Part shown: piece by piece, positions 53,144 to 64,000 of the stretch | Numbering within the stretch: the stretch's first letter is position 1 | Layout of the letters: each line of letters begins with the position of its first letter | Origin: Sipunculus nudus | Taxonomy: Eukaryota; Annelida; Sipuncula; Golfingiida; Sipunculidae | Reading direction: 5' to 3' | DNA length: 64,000 bases | Assembly (NCBI GenBank): GCA_026874595.1 | Contig: CM049311.1 | Location: 37,372,676 to 37,436,675 of the forward strand | Notes under the pieces: model-generated | The model's input: only the letters and a program-made list of their open reading frames with translations | Database searches by the model: none | Told to the model about the DNA's origin: nothing | Translations under genes and position numbers: made by a program

Positions 53144-53487
53144 TGGCAAGTCATGAAATGTGTCTTATAAAGTACATATAAATTTACAAATTATCTTTCT
53201 GGATGCTTTCCCCACAACTTGTGCAACGGGGTGTGTTTTTTTGTAATCTGTTCATATTAAAATAGTTTAGCCACTGTTCATTATATTAAAGAGCCCCCTG
53301 CAGTATTTAGGATGAAACTAATCTGGTCTTCAGTATGATGAACGGGTAGGATAAGCAAGTCATACTAATTGTCTGATTAGAACATAAACTGCGCGTAACT
53401 TGCAGTCAGCTGCATGTGGAAAAAATTCAGATGGTTCGATTAATGCAAGGAATTGTTCAAAAGGCCCCCAGCTTCCACATTGAATTT
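53144..53487. other. Spacer
   Basis: No feature recognised. Confidence 0.5.
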
Positions 53488-54726
53488 TTAGCTCAGCTGA
53501 CTGTAAGTCATCTGAGCTATAGCGATCACCCTTTGTCCGTCGTCCGTCTGTCCGTATGTCTGTCCGTCTGTCCATCCGTCCGTTAACCTGGCACAAATCG
53601 TAACCGCTGGACCTAGAAACTTGTAACTTGACATTCTGAGAGGTCCACGAAAAATCTCCTTGGAAAACAGAAATGAGGTCTCTGTTACCCATATCCTTTG
53701 AGCTATGCATGGGGCCCCAAAGTACCCCTCAGAATAGTGAAAAATTTCATACGAAAACTCCATTATCTCATTAACTACATCACTGATGGTCATGATTTTT
53801 GGCATACATATTATTCATGAGATGTTCCATCGGTTCCTGCAAACTGGTGGCACCACCTGTATTTTTCGATTTTTTACAATTTTTTTCTCTATTTTTTAGA
53901 CCTTTAAAATATGGACATCTGTTAACAGGGCACAAATCATAACAACTGGACCTAGAATCTTCATTCTTGACACACAGGGAGACCCATGAAAAGTCTCCAT
54001 GGAAACCTGAAATTAGGTCTCTGTTACCCATATCCTTTAAGCTGTATGGCTCCAAAATACCCCCAAGAATGATGAAAAATTTGATACAAAAACTGCAGTA
54101 TCTCAATAACTACAACACTGATGGTCATGATTTTTCGCATACATATTGATCATGAGGAGTTCCATCAGTTTCTGCAGACTGGGTGCGCCACCTCTATTTT
54201 TTTTTAAGTTTTACGAATTTTTTTTCTCTATTTTTGAGACCTTTTAAGATGTGGTTATCTGTCTACAGGGTACAAATAGTAACAACTTGACCTAGAGTCT
54301 TCATTCTTGTCATGCAAGGAGGCCCATGAAAAGTGTCTGTGGAAACCTGAAATTAGGTCTCTGTTTCCCATATCCTTCAAGCTATAGGACTCCGAAGTAT
54401 CCCTCAGAATAATGGAAAATTTGATACAAAAGCTGAAGTATCTGAACAACTAATGCAGAGATCACCATGATTCTTTGCATGTATATTGACCATTAAGTGT
54501 TTTTATAAGTTTCTGCAGACTGGTGGAGCCACCTGTATTTTTTTTAAGTTTATGCATTTTTTCTTTATTTTTGAAATATATATAAATGCAGACGCAATCT
54601 TGGCCTGTTCGTTAATCTGTTTGATGCTTCAGTTGAATGGGTATATACTACCATTCAGATGATAACATTTCCTTTTGCGAATCTCTTCCCAGTCAGCTGA
54701 GCGTCATGACCCATGGGTCACTTGTT
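53488..54726 (+). mobile_element. Helentron-like nonautonomous element, family 1, copy b
   Basis: Same family as 33149-35355 but shorter. The 5' hairpin is TAGCTCAG...CTGAGCTA (8 bp perfect) and the GTCC/GTCT-rich leader lies at 53536-53582. It has three tandem units marked at 53582, 53921 and 54261 (339-340 bp apart). The subterminal CAGTCAGCTGAGC (54690-54702) is the exact complement of GCTCAGCTGACTG at the 5' end. The perfect 3' hairpin TGACCCATGGGTCA is followed by CTTGTT. No protein is encoded; the open frames inside are repeat read-through. Confidence 0.72.
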
Positions 54727-54821
54727 ACTTATACCTTCTTATTTAAACCTATATCGATAGACCCTATTCATCGTTTAAATTTTATATGTACACATTTTAC
54801 ATGGATTGTACAAATAGTTAT
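54727..54821 (-). mobile_element. SINE tail fragment interrupted by family E element (left part)
   Basis: TTATTTAAACC and TTTTACATGGATTGTAC match the minus-strand SINE tail seen at 30499-30600. It resumes at 55348 with GTTATGACAACTAAT. Confidence 0.45.
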
Positions 54822-55347
54822 CAGGGTTCGAAATGCTTTGAAATTTTCACCTTTCAAACGGAAAGGCAAAAATACAGGTCTGCCATTCCGCAGTAAAAAA
54901 GCCTTTCCGCTAAAGGTGCGTCCTACCATCAAATCATACTTTCATTTACAGTTCACTCAGTGTAATTCTGATTCTGCCATCTTACATGGGTTCCTACATG
55001 GACACCTGTTTCCAAAAAGAACTGAATGTTTTCAATAGCAACACTGTTATATCAGAAACACAATTGTACAGTAAACAAAAACAGGAAAAATAAGAGACGA
55101 GGGCCTAAATGCTGGAGAGTATAAGAAATCATAGACCATATTTAAAGGAAAAAATAAGAAATATAGGGGTCAGTGGAACACCACCTATAATTTTTTTTTG
55201 GCGTCATGCGTCTTACAACTTTCCAGCTACTAATGTGGAAGACATCTAGGGGTTAACCTTTCCAACGGATTAGTACAAAATGAAAAATGCCTTTCCGTGC
55301 ACGTTTTCCTGTCTGAGACAGGCAGAAAAGCGTTTTTTCGACCCCTG
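54822..55347. mobile_element. hAT-like nonautonomous element, family E, complete copy
   Basis: Ends are CAGGGTTCGAAA on the left and, on the minus strand, CAGGGGTCGAAA on the right. The 526 bp element is flanked by a perfect 5 bp direct repeat GTTAT (54817-54821 and 55348-55352). Joining the flanks gives AGTTATGACAACTAAT, which resembles the uninterrupted ATTATGATAACTAAT at 30540-30555, supporting a real insertion. A 5 bp target duplication and CAG-type ends suggest a hAT5-like origin. No transposase. A partial copy lies at 36614-36893. Confidence 0.7.
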
Positions 55348-55430
55348 GTTATGACAACTAATGCGGAGTACTCTCCATGTCTCTCAGATGATGGCGTTCG
55401 GTAGTATGTAGTTTCGTTATATCTCTTCAG
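55348..55430 (-). mobile_element. SINE tail fragment (right part)
   Basis: GACAACTAATGCGGAGTACT then CTCCATG and GATGGCGTTCGG continue the repeat interrupted at 54821 and match 30540-30600. Confidence 0.45.
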
Positions 55431-55750
55431 TTAGATGCTGAGAATCGAAATTTGTTTAGCGCCTTCTACAGTTCTTAAGGGTTTTTCAGGGAGGGGAAGT
55501 TGACAACCCTGTGTGTTCTTCAAATGCAAAATAGGACGGATAAGATAAGCTAGTGAGGTACACTGAGAGCAGGTGATGCCAATGATTTCCAGGACGAGGG
55601 AATATAATGTGCACACACAATGTGTTAAATCATTCCCACCATGCGCCGAGGTGTGGGTGCTGGGTGTTGGGGGGGGGGGGGGGGCGGGGGGGGGGGGGGG
55701 GGGTTGTCCCGATATAACTGTTGTGAAATTAACAGTCTAATTATTTTTTT
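55431..55750. other. Spacer ending in a long G-run
   Basis: 55669-55703 is almost pure G with a single C. Such tracts can form G-quadruplexes and are prone to sequencing error. Confidence 0.7.
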
Positions 55751-57408
55751 ATGCCCCCGCCACAAAGTGGCCGTGTCCGTCATTCCGTCCTTCCGTCATT
55801 CCGAAATCAAACAGTTGTACGAACTTTTTTCCGCAATGCCTGCAGATATTGGCCTGATTTTTGGTGTGTGGCTAGATAATGACTAGTTACAGATCGAGTT
55901 TGCGATTAGTCCCAGTTGACTTACTTTTGACCATTTTACGGCTCCTGAACAAAGAGAAATTTTCATGACAAATACACATGTACGGACTTTTTTCGCAATG
56001 CCTGCAGATACGGGCCTGATTTTTGGTGTGTGGGCAGATAATGACCAGTTACAGATCGAGTTCGCGTTTTGCCCCAGTTGACCTACTTTTGACCGTTTGA
56101 CGGTGCCCTAACATAGAAAATTTCATAAAAAATATAAATTCTCATTACAAGTGCACATGTACGGACTTTTTTCGCAATGCCTGCAGATACGGGACTGCTT
56201 TTTGGTGTGTTGGCAGATAATGACCAGTTATAGATCGAGTTCGCGTTTTGTCTTGGTTGACCTACATTTGATTGTTTTACGGCTCCTAAACATAGAAAAT
56301 TTCATGAAAAATAGAAATTTTTATGACATATGTACATGTACAGCCTTTTTTAGCCCTCAGCTCATAGGCTGATGGGCTATTGTAGTCACCCAAGCTGTAC
56401 GTCTGTCCGTCCGTCTGGCTGTCTGTCCGGCGTCCGTCCGTCCCGTGTGTTAACTTTTACCTTCAAGGCTTGTGAGCGGTATATCTCTAAAAAGATTCAC
56501 CGTTGGAATTTTATTTCATCAGTGAAGATGTATATCAACAAATCTTGGTCAAGTGCGAAGATTGGTGACCTTGACCTAATTTTTTTGTTTTAGAGCTGAT
56601 TATACAAAAACACTCAGAAGCTTATTTCAGGAACCATTGTGTGGATTTTTACAAAACTTACTATGATCATTTGGAATGATGGTCTGTACGTGCTGCACAA
56701 TTTAAGTGGCACCACCTACAATTTCTGATTTTTTAATGATTTTTTTATCGGATTTTTCAATTTTGGCCTTTTGTGCAGGATATCTCCAAAGGTATTCAAC
56801 ACAGGAACTTCATTTCTTCAGTGCTATTGCATGATGTTTACAAAATCTTGGTCAATTTCAAAGATGGGTGATATTGACCTACCTTTCAAGGTCACAGAGC
56901 TTAGTATAGAAAAAAAACTTAGGAGCTTATTTCTCAGAAAGCATTTCGTGGATTGTTATGAAACATGGTACATACTTCTCCAATTTAAATTTATAACTGA
57001 CTATCAGCTTTTGCTAATATTCTAGTTTCGCAATGCCATGCTTACAGATACTGGCCTAATGTTTGGTCTGTGGTCGCATAATGACCACTTACAGATCGAG
57101 TTCGCGTTTCGTCGCAGTTGACCTAATGTTGACCATATGACAGATCCTGAACATAGAAAATTTCATGAAAGACAGAAATTTTTATGAAAAATGCACATGT
57201 ATGGACTTTTTTTCACAATGCCTGCAGATACTGGCCTGATTTTTAGTGTGTTGCTTGATAATGACCCGTTACAGATTGAGTTTGCATTTTGCCCTTGTTG
57301 ACCTACTTTTCACCATACGACACCTCCTTAAAAAATTTTACAAAATTTAACAAATATTTCTAATTTGCTCCAGGCGGGGGCATTCGTGTCGTCCCGACAC
57401 ATCTAGTT
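55751..57408 (+). mobile_element. Helentron-like nonautonomous element, family 2
   Basis: The 5' end TATGCCCCCGCC includes a small hairpin GCCACAAAGTGGC and is followed by a GTCC/TTCC-rich leader (55773-55802). Five tandem units of about 160-185 bp are marked by the CAATGCC motif near 55833, 55995, 56173, 57030 and 57214. The subterminal GGCGGGGGCAT (57373-57383) is the exact complement of ATGCCCCCGCC at the 5' end. The 3' hairpin GTGTCGTCCCGACAC (57386-57400) is followed by ATCTAGTT. A third-family element (56351-57025) sits inside one unit. No protein is encoded. Confidence 0.7.
56351..57025 (+). mobile_element. Helentron-like nonautonomous element, family 3, nested in family 2
   Basis: The 5' hairpin pairs AGCCCTCAGC with GCTGATGGGCT (56352-56378), followed by a GTCC-rich leader (56401-56446). 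Two diverged units of about 300 bp are marked by TATATCTCTAAAAAGATTCA and GATATCTCCAAAGGTATTCA. The 3' hairpin TATCAGCttttGCTAATA (57002-57019, one mismatch) is followed by TTCTAG. It splits the host unit between CTTTTT and TCGCAATGCC with no evident target-site duplication. No subterminal inverted repeat was recognised. Confidence 0.55.
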
Positions 57409-58500
57409 ACTTTTCTATTAAAGCTTTTTTTTTTAAATATTGTTGTACAGAAATACTTTTTGTCCCAAAATACTCTCACAATAATGAATATGTCGTAGAC
57501 ATCCGGGTAATGGAAGAACAAAAAAAAAACAGTAAAAATTTGGCTACAAGTAATAGAAATAGCGTTATACATAAACTTGTAAAGTTACGGGACAATATAG
57601 CACACGGGCAAGAATGAAACCAACGGCTTTACTTCATGGTTGAATATGCGGCGTAATCCTTTCTCATGTTCTCACAGATATGAAAGCCATATTTGCATTA
57701 AATGCATGGCAACTTAATAAAATCAGGGTATAATTTAAGGAAATTTTAGACTGTATAAATTTGAAATCAAGCGTTCCCCGGAAGAGTAAAATGCAGCATA
57801 AAAGAGCGACCTTCAGAAAAGCTGAAAGCAAATTAAATTACAGGGTAATCATAAACGGAGGCTGTTTAATTTTAAAGTTGAATAATAACCAGTACCAGGT
57901 GATCTCTAGTTCTTATATTTATCTTACTTATATAATTTGGATATTATTAATGTAAATATATCCACACATTTATAAATATTACATATAAATAACAGGATGT
58001 TGAAAACGCATACAAGTAAAACAGACTTAAAGATAGTGAAATGTTGTATAGCCTTCATATGAGTATTATTTACTCTTTGGCATAAATTTGACAGACCTCT
58101 GCCAAAAACACGTGTAGTCTGTACAAGTGGCCATGTCGGCATTTTTTCCTGGATATTTTTTATACAAGGAAACAGTATAAAAAGTTCTAGGTTAAAGGAG
58201 TCATTCCTCCGACTACCAAGTGAATAATAATGGCTTACCTGGCACGTAATTTCTGTTAGACAAATGATCGGAAATACGTCGTCTTGTAAACACTAAAATG
58301 GCCATGGAAGACCTTCTGTGTACGAGCGTTATGGGATTTCATTAAAATTAATAGGTTTAAAGGGTGGAGCATATGGGCTGTGGTGGATATGTCAATTACA
58401 ACTGCACATTTCTATCTACAACTACAGAAATATGGGACGACTGCAGGTTTAGTTATACTCTGATTAGAGCCTTTACATGACATCATCCCATCAGCAGCTC
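57409..58500. other. AT-rich stretch without recognisable gene
   Basis: Nothing coding. TTAAAGGAGTCATTCCTCC at about 58193 resembles a family A terminus, but no partner end was found. Confidence 0.45.
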
Positions 58501-58926
58501 TCATACTCTGCTGATTTGCATATGACCATTGACCTCTGCTGATCTGCATATGACCATTGATTTCTTCTGATTTGCACGTGACCATTGATCTCTGCTGATT
58601 TGCATGTGACCAATGACCTCTGCTGATCTGCATGTTACCATTGACCTCTGCTGATCTGCATCTGACCATTGACCTCTGCTGATTTGCATATGACCATTGA
58701 CCTCTGCTGATCTGCATATGACCATTGACTTCTTCTGATCTGCACGTGACCATTGATCTCTGCTGATTTGCATGTGACCAATGACTTTTGCTGATCTGCA
58801 TCTGACCATTGACCTCTGCTGGTCTGCATGTTACCATTGACCTTTGCTGATTTGCGCGTGAACTTTGACCTCTGCTGATCTGCATATGACCATTGACCTC
58901 TGCTGTTTGCGTGTGAACTTTGACCA
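58501..58926 (-). repeat. Minisatellite, 28 bp unit
   Basis: About fifteen units of TCTGCTGATCTGCATATGAC then CATTGACC. Variants alternate between ATTTGCATATG, ATTTGCACGTG and ATCTGCATGTG. The minus-strand open frame of 186 codons is read-through of an 84 bp (three-unit) period, not a gene. Confidence 0.95.
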
Positions 58927-60029
58927 TGGTTTCCGTAAAATGTTTTTCGACTTTGTGCTGCTTTTCTCTCAAATATCATTTATTATATAACTGAAGGTAT
59001 TCCATTGAACCTTAAATAAAATAGGCCAAAAAACGCCGATCCCACCTCACACAGGCTGTTCAGTTTGATAATATTGATTTGTTCATATAAACAGGTGGGA
59101 CACCGTATAAAATAATCTAATCAATGTCAACAGCGCCAAGAAAGACAAACTAATGTTTTGCAAAAGGGCATTTTACACTTTATGACTTTTTAACTTCCAC
59201 ACATATTGAAAGATTTTGGACATTGTATGCGTCAAACGCTTAAGTGAAACTTCACAAAAGTGAGCTTGTATCATAGTAATTTATGAAAAATAAAGTAATG
59301 AAAATTGAGCAAAATTACGTCATGATATGCCGGGGATGTGAAGAAAATTATTTTACTCTGATGGGGCCTTTGTACATTTTATCTTAAGTTAAGGAGTGTG
59401 TCATCAGCAGAGTCGTGGTAGAAGTCCTAATGTCTGAGACGGAAATTCTATCCAGGTGTAAAAACTTAAATTACACCCCATTTCAGGTTACCCTTCGGTA
59501 ATCTGATATATCTTAAATCGATATTTAGATTACCCCAGGGGTAGAATGAACTTAATTTTAAGAAACTCCTGACCTGGTCAGATTTCCATCCTATTTTGTT
59601 CATTAATTGATACATTCTTATGTTTTTCACTCGTGATATGTTATTTCAATTAACAAAGTGAAAGGCACCAGATGTGAAAGCTGAAATCAATCTACGAAGA
59701 ATTAAATTTCTGCAAATATTAATCATATTGTTAATCATATTTAAATTAAAGCATACACTTCACCAAAGGACATCAGATATTTACATGCAAACATAAAGTA
59801 TACAAAGATTCAAACTAATTTAGAAAATCACGCAGAAAGAACTGATAACTTTGAAATAAACATAAAGAAGCAACTCATTTGTAGGGGTACTCCTAGGGGA
59901 AATCCTTAGGAGGTAACCCGAAGTCGATTTCAACTTACCCCCCCCCCCCCCCGGTAAACTGAAATCGATTTCAAATTATCCACAGGTATTCTAAAGAGTT
60001 GGTAATCTTAAATCGCTTTAATTTCAAGA
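58927..60029. other. Stretch without recognisable gene
   Basis: AT-rich, with a C-run at about 59938-59952. Short diverged inverted phrases around ATCGAT occur (59515-59535, 59920-59975). Confidence 0.4.
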
Positions 60030-60415
60030 TATTCGCGAAACGAAAATTATCGCGAAAATAAAACCTTCACGAATAAGAGGCCTCTTCTTTGAAGGGAAAA
60101 GATATTAAAAATAACAAAAGATATTGTATAATTCCCGTAAATCAAAGATGTCTATGATAAATGTAAACAGATCTTTCAAGTTAAATGCCAATGATAAACA
60201 ATATTTTTTTTCAATAATATAATCGAAAAATTATCTCGTTCGATGTATACTTGGTTCTCAGTCAAATTGTTACGATGTGAGCACATAATATTTAAAACAA
60301 TTAAGTTGGTTATTTTGTGGTGAGGTCGCGAAAATTGAACCCTCGCGAAACAAGGAAAAACTTAATGTCGCGAAATGTTAACCTTGCGAATATGAATCCA
60401 ACCACAGTATATCCC
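60030..60415. repeat. TCGCGAAA-rich interspersed repeat fragments
   Basis: ATTCGCGAAACG and TTATCGCGAAAATAAAACC near 60030-60065, then GTCGCGAAAATTGAACCC, TCGCGAAACAAGG, GTCGCGAAATGTTAACC near 60325-60380, all on the same strand and followed by CAACCACAGTAT. They look like fragments of one dispersed repeat; its type is not known. Confidence 0.45.
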
Positions 60416-60447
60416 TGGAACCAGATATACATAAACCGTATACGATG

Positions 60448-60485
60448 TACAGTGGGCGTACAGTGGGCGTACAGTGGGCGTACAG
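60448..60485. repeat. Short tandem repeat, 11-12 bp unit
   Basis: GTACAGTGGGC occurs three times in succession, then GTACAGGCC. Confidence 0.9.
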
Positions 60486-62380
60486 GCCGTATAGAGTGGA
60501 GGCTTACCGTGCACGCAGCTGAAAAGAGCATGTCGATAAATCTATAGGCGTGCGTCAGCTTTGCTCTGTTATATATAAAACTAATCGAACATATATTGAT
60601 CTGTTTTGCACCTAACATCTGTTCCTTATTTGTATGCAATTAAATATCTTTATATAATTTACAGTAAATTAAAAAAAAACTGCGTTTGGCATAGGTATAA
60701 AATCTAAGGTAGGCTGTTCAAGATCTAGTGTTCCGTCACTCGTATATACTGTTAAGTACTTTGAAGACTAAGCCGTGATTTACAAGAGTATACCTATATC
60801 CAGCTGAGCACACTTCACAAGGAGCCGGTGTTAGTGTTGTTTGAGGGAGGCCTTGGACCTCGGCAGTACGTGCTGTATGTGGGATCCCTCTCATTGACAA
60901 GTCAGTATTGACCATCTGTCGGAAACAGCTTTGGCTCTCCGAGCTACTTGCTCTCCCATACATAAACCGATAGCAACAAACACATTACCAACAGGTCACA
61001 CAGTTATATTGCTTTATACACACATATCTTATAAATTTATATTGCTGTTACAAATATATATACATATATATTATTTTATTTACAACATTATATTTATTTT
61101 ATATTCGTTTTATATTTTAGATTCACCAAGAATTAGCATAGAATTTCATTTTGTGTTACATTTTAATCCTAAAAACAAGAAAATCTGGAATTGGTGAAAA
61201 AGTGACTGTGTTTTACAGTCAAAATATAAATGATTATATCGGGATATTCGATTTCTTTTCTCCAGTATGACAGATTCAGATAATTTTTTTTTATTCATCA
61301 ATAATATATATTCATACCGCATTGGTACATTACAAAAAGATATACAAACGCTCATTGGAAACAAAGTACCTTATGCAATACATCTCCATTACCAAAATTC
61401 TCTTGACCTTCAAATTAGTCATTTTAACCCCATCCCACCCCCATAATAGAAAACCAATTCCACTAAATAAATGCAAATAATGGATTGCTCATGTGTGACT
61501 CCTAAACATGACCTGCCCTAAAATACATATTATGCCAACTTCCAGAATAAATCGCTTTAACCAACATCCTCAAAGTGTTAATGAAAGTATAACTCTCTAC
61601 TCGTATATACCTATATATATACCAATATACATATATATAGATATATCACACTCTATATATATATATATATATATATACATACATACATCTGCATACAAAC
61701 ATACGTTTGTATATGCATGCATGTTCTACTATAGTATATATTCTAACAAATTTCTGTCTTGAATGTATGGATGCCATTTATTTCTAAAATTATCTACTTT
61801 ATTATTTTTTTATGCAATAATATATTCAACATTTACATATCTCCAAATAAAAAATTGTTTGATTCAGATAATATTCCGTCTGAATATATAATATAATCTG
61901 GTGCTTAATCTCATTATTTCATGTTAAGTCGGATGGGGTGGGCTGGGGGCGGCGGAGCATGCCCCCTGCGGTACCGTTTATCCATGCTTTATCCCTGGCC
62001 CCACTGGATTTTTTTTTTTTTTTTGGCGCCTGGAGTAGGGGGTTGGGGTGGGTGATGTGGAGTAGAGGTGGTAACTACGCACGACAATGGATCTGTGACT
62101 GTGCTTATGTCTACAGTAAAAAGAAATAAATATGGGGGTTGCATGGAATAATGTTGTATGTGCAAGACATTTATGTTCATTTTTCAAATGATTTTACAAC
62201 ATACCTCCGCTTTAAGTACACCCTAGATATCTAACTACCCCGTCATGAAAACCACTGTCCGCGTCCCGGCAGGATATATAGCCCATTACGCGTATGACCA
62301 TCCCAAATCTTTGCCATATTATTTGATGGAATTAAGAGGGATATTTCAATCATAAGTTCAATTTATGTCCAATATATTGA
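60486..62380. other. AT-rich stretch without recognisable gene
   Basis: TA/ATAC microsatellites near 61050-61090 and 61600-61690 and a T-run at about 62010-62023. Short open frames only. Confidence 0.45.
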
Positions 62381-62570
62381 ATTTTTATTGGACATCCTGT
62401 TTTTATCGTTGTTGGTTGCTAATTTGGTTTGGGTGAATGCTGGTAACATTCTGTGAATGGAATAAAATTAGATTATTTATTGGAACTCCTGATTTTATCG
62501 TTGTTGGTTGTCATTTTGGTGGGGGTGTTTGCTGGCAACTTTACGTGAGTTGATTTTGATGAAATTTGTT
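62381..62570. repeat. Diverged tandem duplication, about 99 bp
   Basis: ATTGGACATCCTGTTTTTAT then CGTTGTTGGTTG recurs as ATTGGAACTCCTGATTTTAT then CGTTGTTGGTTG about 99 bases later. Confidence 0.7.
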
Positions 62571-63073
62571 AAAGGGACATAATTAGGAGCACTATTAAGC
62601 CTGTTTTATCTCAATGTCAGTTCAAAAGTTTCCCAGCAAAACAATCTCAGCACACAGTCTCAGTACCTCGCATACGGCTGTTTAACACCTTGTTTAGGCG
62701 CTGCGTGTTGGTAAACACAGTCCACGTGTGTGTCTGTTTACCATAACAAGGCTGCGTGACTGGAGCTCCGAATATGACCCGCAGCACACGATGTTTCAGC
62801 CAACGGGATTATGAATTACATTTTAAGGCCAATTCAGTCAGGCATCTCCTGATTGACACGTGTTGTGGCTCCGATGAACACGGCCCCACGCGCTGTGTTT
62901 ATGTTGACACATGTGATCGCGCCCGGTCCACTGTTTTTAACACTCGTTAACAGGAGTAAGCAAACGGTTTCAAAGCAATATTTTGGTTAGTACAGATTTA
63001 TTTGATAGGGTAAAAGCTATTTTTCATGTTAATATTCAACACGCTTTATAGGTGACTTCGCCCCTTTAAGATT
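62569..63073. mobile_element. Possible TTAA MITE related to family A
   Basis: The left end TTAAAGGGACATAATTAGG and the right end TATAGGTGACTTCGCCCCTT then TAA both abut TTAA. The right end closely resembles the family A right terminus, the left only its first bases. The interior (62740-62945) is GC-richer and unrelated to family A. Confidence 0.35.
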
Positions 63074-63299
63074 ACGGTAACAACCTAAGAACAAAAACAT
63101 AAGAAAATAAGCAAATATGTAATTAGAATCCTGGCGAAAGTTTGCATTTGGTCTCTGAATTCTTTTAGTTGAAGCTCAAATAGGACACATAAATAGCTGC
63201 AAAGCTGTGACGTCCCATATATCAGGCCGGGTGTTACCAAATGGCGGTGCACACAAGTGCACTGACAAACACAGAATGCAAAGTCACTGATAAATGTTC

Positions 63300-63780
63300 G
63301 TAAATTAGCCGCCGTACATGACTGTGACTCGGGCGGTGCAGGAATCCTCAAAAGCTGATCACCGCCGCCGCCCGGGGGACGTTACAAGGAAGGGAGTCAC
63401 AGATTTATAAATAACAAGAGGCCGGGGACAGTCGTTTGCTGAGTACTGAGGTAGGACTTGGAGGACTGGCACCCTGGCAAAGTCATTTACAGACATACAA
63501 GATACATGGGGAATATTATTCAGACCCCGGGACAATGTACAGACGGGCGATGTGGACTCGTGTCCACATCATTGACGGCCTGGGAATGTTTAGTATCCTC
63601 GTGGACGCCGCCAGCTTTAACGATAAGCAGACAGAGTACAATTGAGAGAATTATAAAATGTTCCCACCATCGGTTAAGCAGATTGAAATGTTTTTCTGCT
63701 TTCCCTTTACTGACTTTTTCCGGCAGTCCCAGAAAAATTGGAGGAGTCGGTAGGTTTGAAGGCGATGCCGGCCCGTTTTT
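63300..63780 (+). promoter_or_regulatory. GC-rich candidate promoter or conserved segment
   Basis: A locally GC- and CpG-richer block with GCCGCCGCCCGGGGGACG, a TATA-like TATAAATA at 63406-63413 and downstream open frames (63458-63913, 151 codons) without a recognised domain. It may be the 5' part of a gene lying beyond the window. No product can be named. Confidence 0.25.
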
Positions 63781-64000
63781 TATATATACCGCCGAAAAAA
63801 GTCGGCTGAAAAAATCCTTGACAACTGTTTGTGATTTCTACCGAATTAATATATCCTTCCGGAACACCCGCCATAGGTATAGGTTCTCCTCAAAATTAAT
63901 CTCTTCCAGTTAGGCACTGTAGGACGGACGGGGCCACTTGTCTTTACTGTCAACCTCTTAAATCAGATTTGTTACATTGCAAGGAAACACTTTCTGTTTA

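Noticed and set aside
58193..58366. Possible further TTAA MITE (TTAAAGGAGTCATTCC)
   Set aside because: No complementary right end could be found, and the TTTAAAGGG at 58358 is in the wrong orientation.
58412..58972. 186-codon open frame on the minus strand
   Set aside because: The predicted peptide is a 28-residue periodic read-through of the 28 bp minisatellite with variants in all codon positions.
63458..63913. 151-codon open frame
   Set aside because: No ATG-supported start, no recognised domain, and overlapping open frames in other registers.

Overview
This is a eukaryotic, gene-poor, repeat-dense window, most likely from a marine invertebrate and probably a mollusc. The base composition is AT-rich, with long (AT)n, poly-C and poly-G tracts. 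No host gene with recognisable exons was found. Almost everything identifiable is mobile or tandemly repeated DNA. The mollusc suggestion is an inference from the mix of element types: tRNA-derived SINEs with a Meta-type central domain, Helentron-like elements with central tandem repeats and GTCC-rich leaders, and a Ngaro/DIRS-type tyrosine-recombinase retroelement. No species is identifiable by eye.

Layout. 1-6.8 kb holds several short inverted-repeat elements, a tRNA-derived SINE and a 729 bp tandem duplication. 7.4-9.6 kb is two adjacent minisatellites (41 bp and 36 bp units). 10.9-13.2 kb is a nine-unit satellite of about 260 bp with poly-C tracts. 13.5-18.9 kb is a near-perfect tandem duplication of 2,684 bp whose units begin with a TTAA-flanked MITE. 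19.4-27.7 kb is bracketed by two LTR-like sequences in opposite orientation and contains a broken LINE and an antisense SINE. 28-32 kb has little beyond small duplications and a nuclear-receptor-like half-site cluster. 32.1-36.9 kb is nested repeats: a TTAA MITE split by a 2.2 kb Helentron-like element, a Meta-type SINE and a hAT-like nonautonomous element.

39.0-45.1 kb carries the only substantial coding capacity. It holds a C-terminal piece of an SGNH hydrolase, a 60 bp repeat array, a Gag-like ORF with a CCCH zinc finger, a reverse transcriptase/RNase H ORF and a tyrosine recombinase ORF. The arrangement fits a Ngaro/DIRS-group retroelement, in which RT/RNase H would make cDNA and the tyrosine recombinase would integrate it. 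The copy appears damaged: the Gag frame is shifted, and the expected RNase H catalytic Glu is Lys.

47.7-64 kb holds further SINE remnants, dispersed repeat pairs, a second copy of the first Helentron-like family (53.5-54.7 kb), a hAT-like element with a recognisable empty site (54.8-55.3 kb), a second Helentron-like family interrupted by a third (55.75-57.4 kb), and a 28 bp minisatellite rich in octamer and E-box sequences. The last kilobase is relatively GC-rich and could be a promoter or conserved noncoding segment, but no gene is recognised there. All similarities within the window were judged by eye; no search was run.
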